From the NCBI GenBank assembly GCA_018899795.1, contig JAHIHJ010000183.1, forward strand, positions 1 through 13,101: 13,101 bases of DNA. The letters are read 5' to 3'. Of this stretch, positions 12,613 to 13,101 are shown piece by piece. This stretch comes from Methanobacteriota archaeon. Its GTDB lineage: Archaea; Halobacteriota; Methanosarcinia; Methanosarcinales; Methanoperedenaceae. Below the pieces are notes generated by a model. That model made no database searches, was not told the origin of the DNA, and was given only the letters and a program-made list of their open reading frames with translations. A program made the position numbers and the translations under genes. Within the stretch, counting starts at the first letter, position 1, and every line of letters begins with the position of its first letter.

Positions 12613-12821
12613 CGATGTGTTTTCTGATGACTTCTCGATGCCAGTGCTTCGATGCGATTGGTAAACCCGACTATCCCGACATCGAGCTTTATCACTTCTT
12701 CTTCAGTGGCGTTATCTGCTAAGAACTTGCGAATTAAATGTACCAGTCCGCCGTGTGCCCTAATGGCATCCCGCTCCGCGGGCGATATCCTGGCGCTGAC
12801 CTGTACCTCATCGCCTGGCAT
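12609..12821 (-). CDS. Ribbon-helix-helix-like small protein
   Basis: A 70-residue acidic-to-neutral protein. VQVSARISPAERDAIRAHG (about residues 7-25) resembles the strand plus first helix of a ribbon-helix-helix fold, followed by a second helix LVHLIRKFLADN and a further helical tail TEEEVIKLDVGIVGFTNRIE that could form a dimer or partner contact. Proteins of this kind bind DNA as dimers and regulate mobile-element or toxin-antitoxin genes. Start ATG 12821 lies 12 bases after the stop of another ribbon-helix-helix gene. Its stop shares bases with the next start. The domain call is by pattern, without a search. Confidence 0.7.
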   Translation of the reverse strand: MPGDEVQVSARISPAERDAIRAHGGLVHLIRKFLADNATEEEVIKLDVGIVGFTNRIEALASRSHQKTHR

Positions 12822-12833
12822 AGTATCCGTGGA

Positions 12834-13049
12834 TTACCCCGCAACTTTTTGCTTTGCGCCCGGTGCCGTATCCGGCAGTGGAATGCCGAACATCTGTCCC
12901 ACAGCAGCCCGCGCAGCCTCGCTCCTGTTAAGAAAGCGACCCCCCTTGACCGCATCGTCTATCGCCTTCAGCTGGTCTCTTGTAAAGCGTATATATGTCG
13001 GTACATTGCCGCCTAGCGGCCTGGTTCTCTTACCCTTGCTCTTTATCAT
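12834..13049 (-). CDS. Ribbon-helix-helix (CopG-like) DNA-binding protein
   Basis: A 71-residue protein with a basic N-terminal arm (MIKSKGKRTRPLGGN) and then a clear ribbon-helix-helix core: YIRFTRDQLKAIDDAVKGG is strand plus first helix, NRSEAARAAVGQMFG the turn and second helix with the conserved Arg-Ser-Glu-Ala start. Such proteins act as dimeric repressors. The start ATG 13049 has AGGAG just upstream. It heads a row of three small genes and the terminase fragment, all minus strand, the typical control end of a virus or plasmid module. The arginine-rich arm may contact DNA backbone. Target site unknown. Confidence 0.85.
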   Translation of the reverse strand: MIKSKGKRTRPLGGNVPTYIRFTRDQLKAIDDAVKGGRFLNRSEAARAAVGQMFGIPLPDTAPGAKQKVAG

Positions 13050-13052
13050 GTG

Positions 13053-13080
13053 TCTCCTATATTACCATTATAATAAGCGA
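13053..13080 (-). promoter_or_regulatory. Ribosome binding site and possible box A of the regulator row
   Basis: TAGGAGACAC directly precedes ATG 13049. CTTATTATAAT on the minus strand at about 13066-13077 looks like a box A but would place the transcript start at or inside the ATG, inconsistent with use of the Shine-Dalgarno; the real promoter may lie beyond the window. Confidence 0.3.
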
Positions 13081-13101
13081 ATATTGCTCTTTAGACTAAT
13101 A

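Overview
The window looks archaeal, most likely a methanogen or ANME-type Methanosarcinales genome (Candidatus Methanoperedens would fit, but I cannot confirm it from sequence alone). The main clues are a DUF2080-type protein paired with a DDE transposase, an association known mainly from archaea; AT-rich box-A-like promoters with an apparently leaderless gene; an archaeal-style LAGLIDADG intein; and short ribbon-helix-helix regulators. Almost every gene except the insertion sequence reads on the minus strand. There are three blocks of different history, stitched together by decay and insertion.

Block 1 (about 1-5390, moderate GC). A nitroreductase (279-866) sits beyond a roughly 600-base region without a convincing gene but full of structure: competing hairpins, repeated GGTAGC words, a possible G-quadruplex and a terminator. 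A tight four-gene operon follows, in transcription order: a macro-domain protein (5209-4730), a protein with a four-cysteine zinc-finger-like tail (4702-4190), an unknown 300-residue protein (4172-3270), and a 601-residue protein (3265-1460) carrying a 366-residue LAGLIDADG intein. The look is that of a plasmid or provirus module. At the far left is a GC-rich, nested, possibly structured RNA (104-199).

Block 2 (about 5388-10260). This is a compact carbohydrate operon running 10124 to 5388: a large glycosyltransferase fused to an alpha/alpha-toroid domain, a PIG-L-type deacetylase, a second GT4 glycosyltransferase and a glycoside hydrolase remnant. The first gene is AT-rich and Bacteroidetes-like, and ends in two REP-like hairpin repeats, so lateral transfer is likely. 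The operon is decaying: the hydrolase has two frameshifts, a nonsense codon and a lost 3' end, and the second glycosyltransferase has ACG where its ATG should be.

Block 3 (about 10367-13101). An insertion sequence (DUF2080 gene plus DDE transposase) lies between the sugar operon and a viral-type module: two ribbon-helix-helix proteins, a small unknown protein, and a terminase large-subunit fragment that keeps Walker B but lacks Walker A and the nuclease domain. The transposase gene is interrupted by an 84-base, frame-preserving insertion made of three consecutive perfect hairpins and bounded by the repeat TATGAA. That insertion is the most unusual object in the window. Blocks 1 and 3 may be parts of one integrated virus or plasmid; this is inference.
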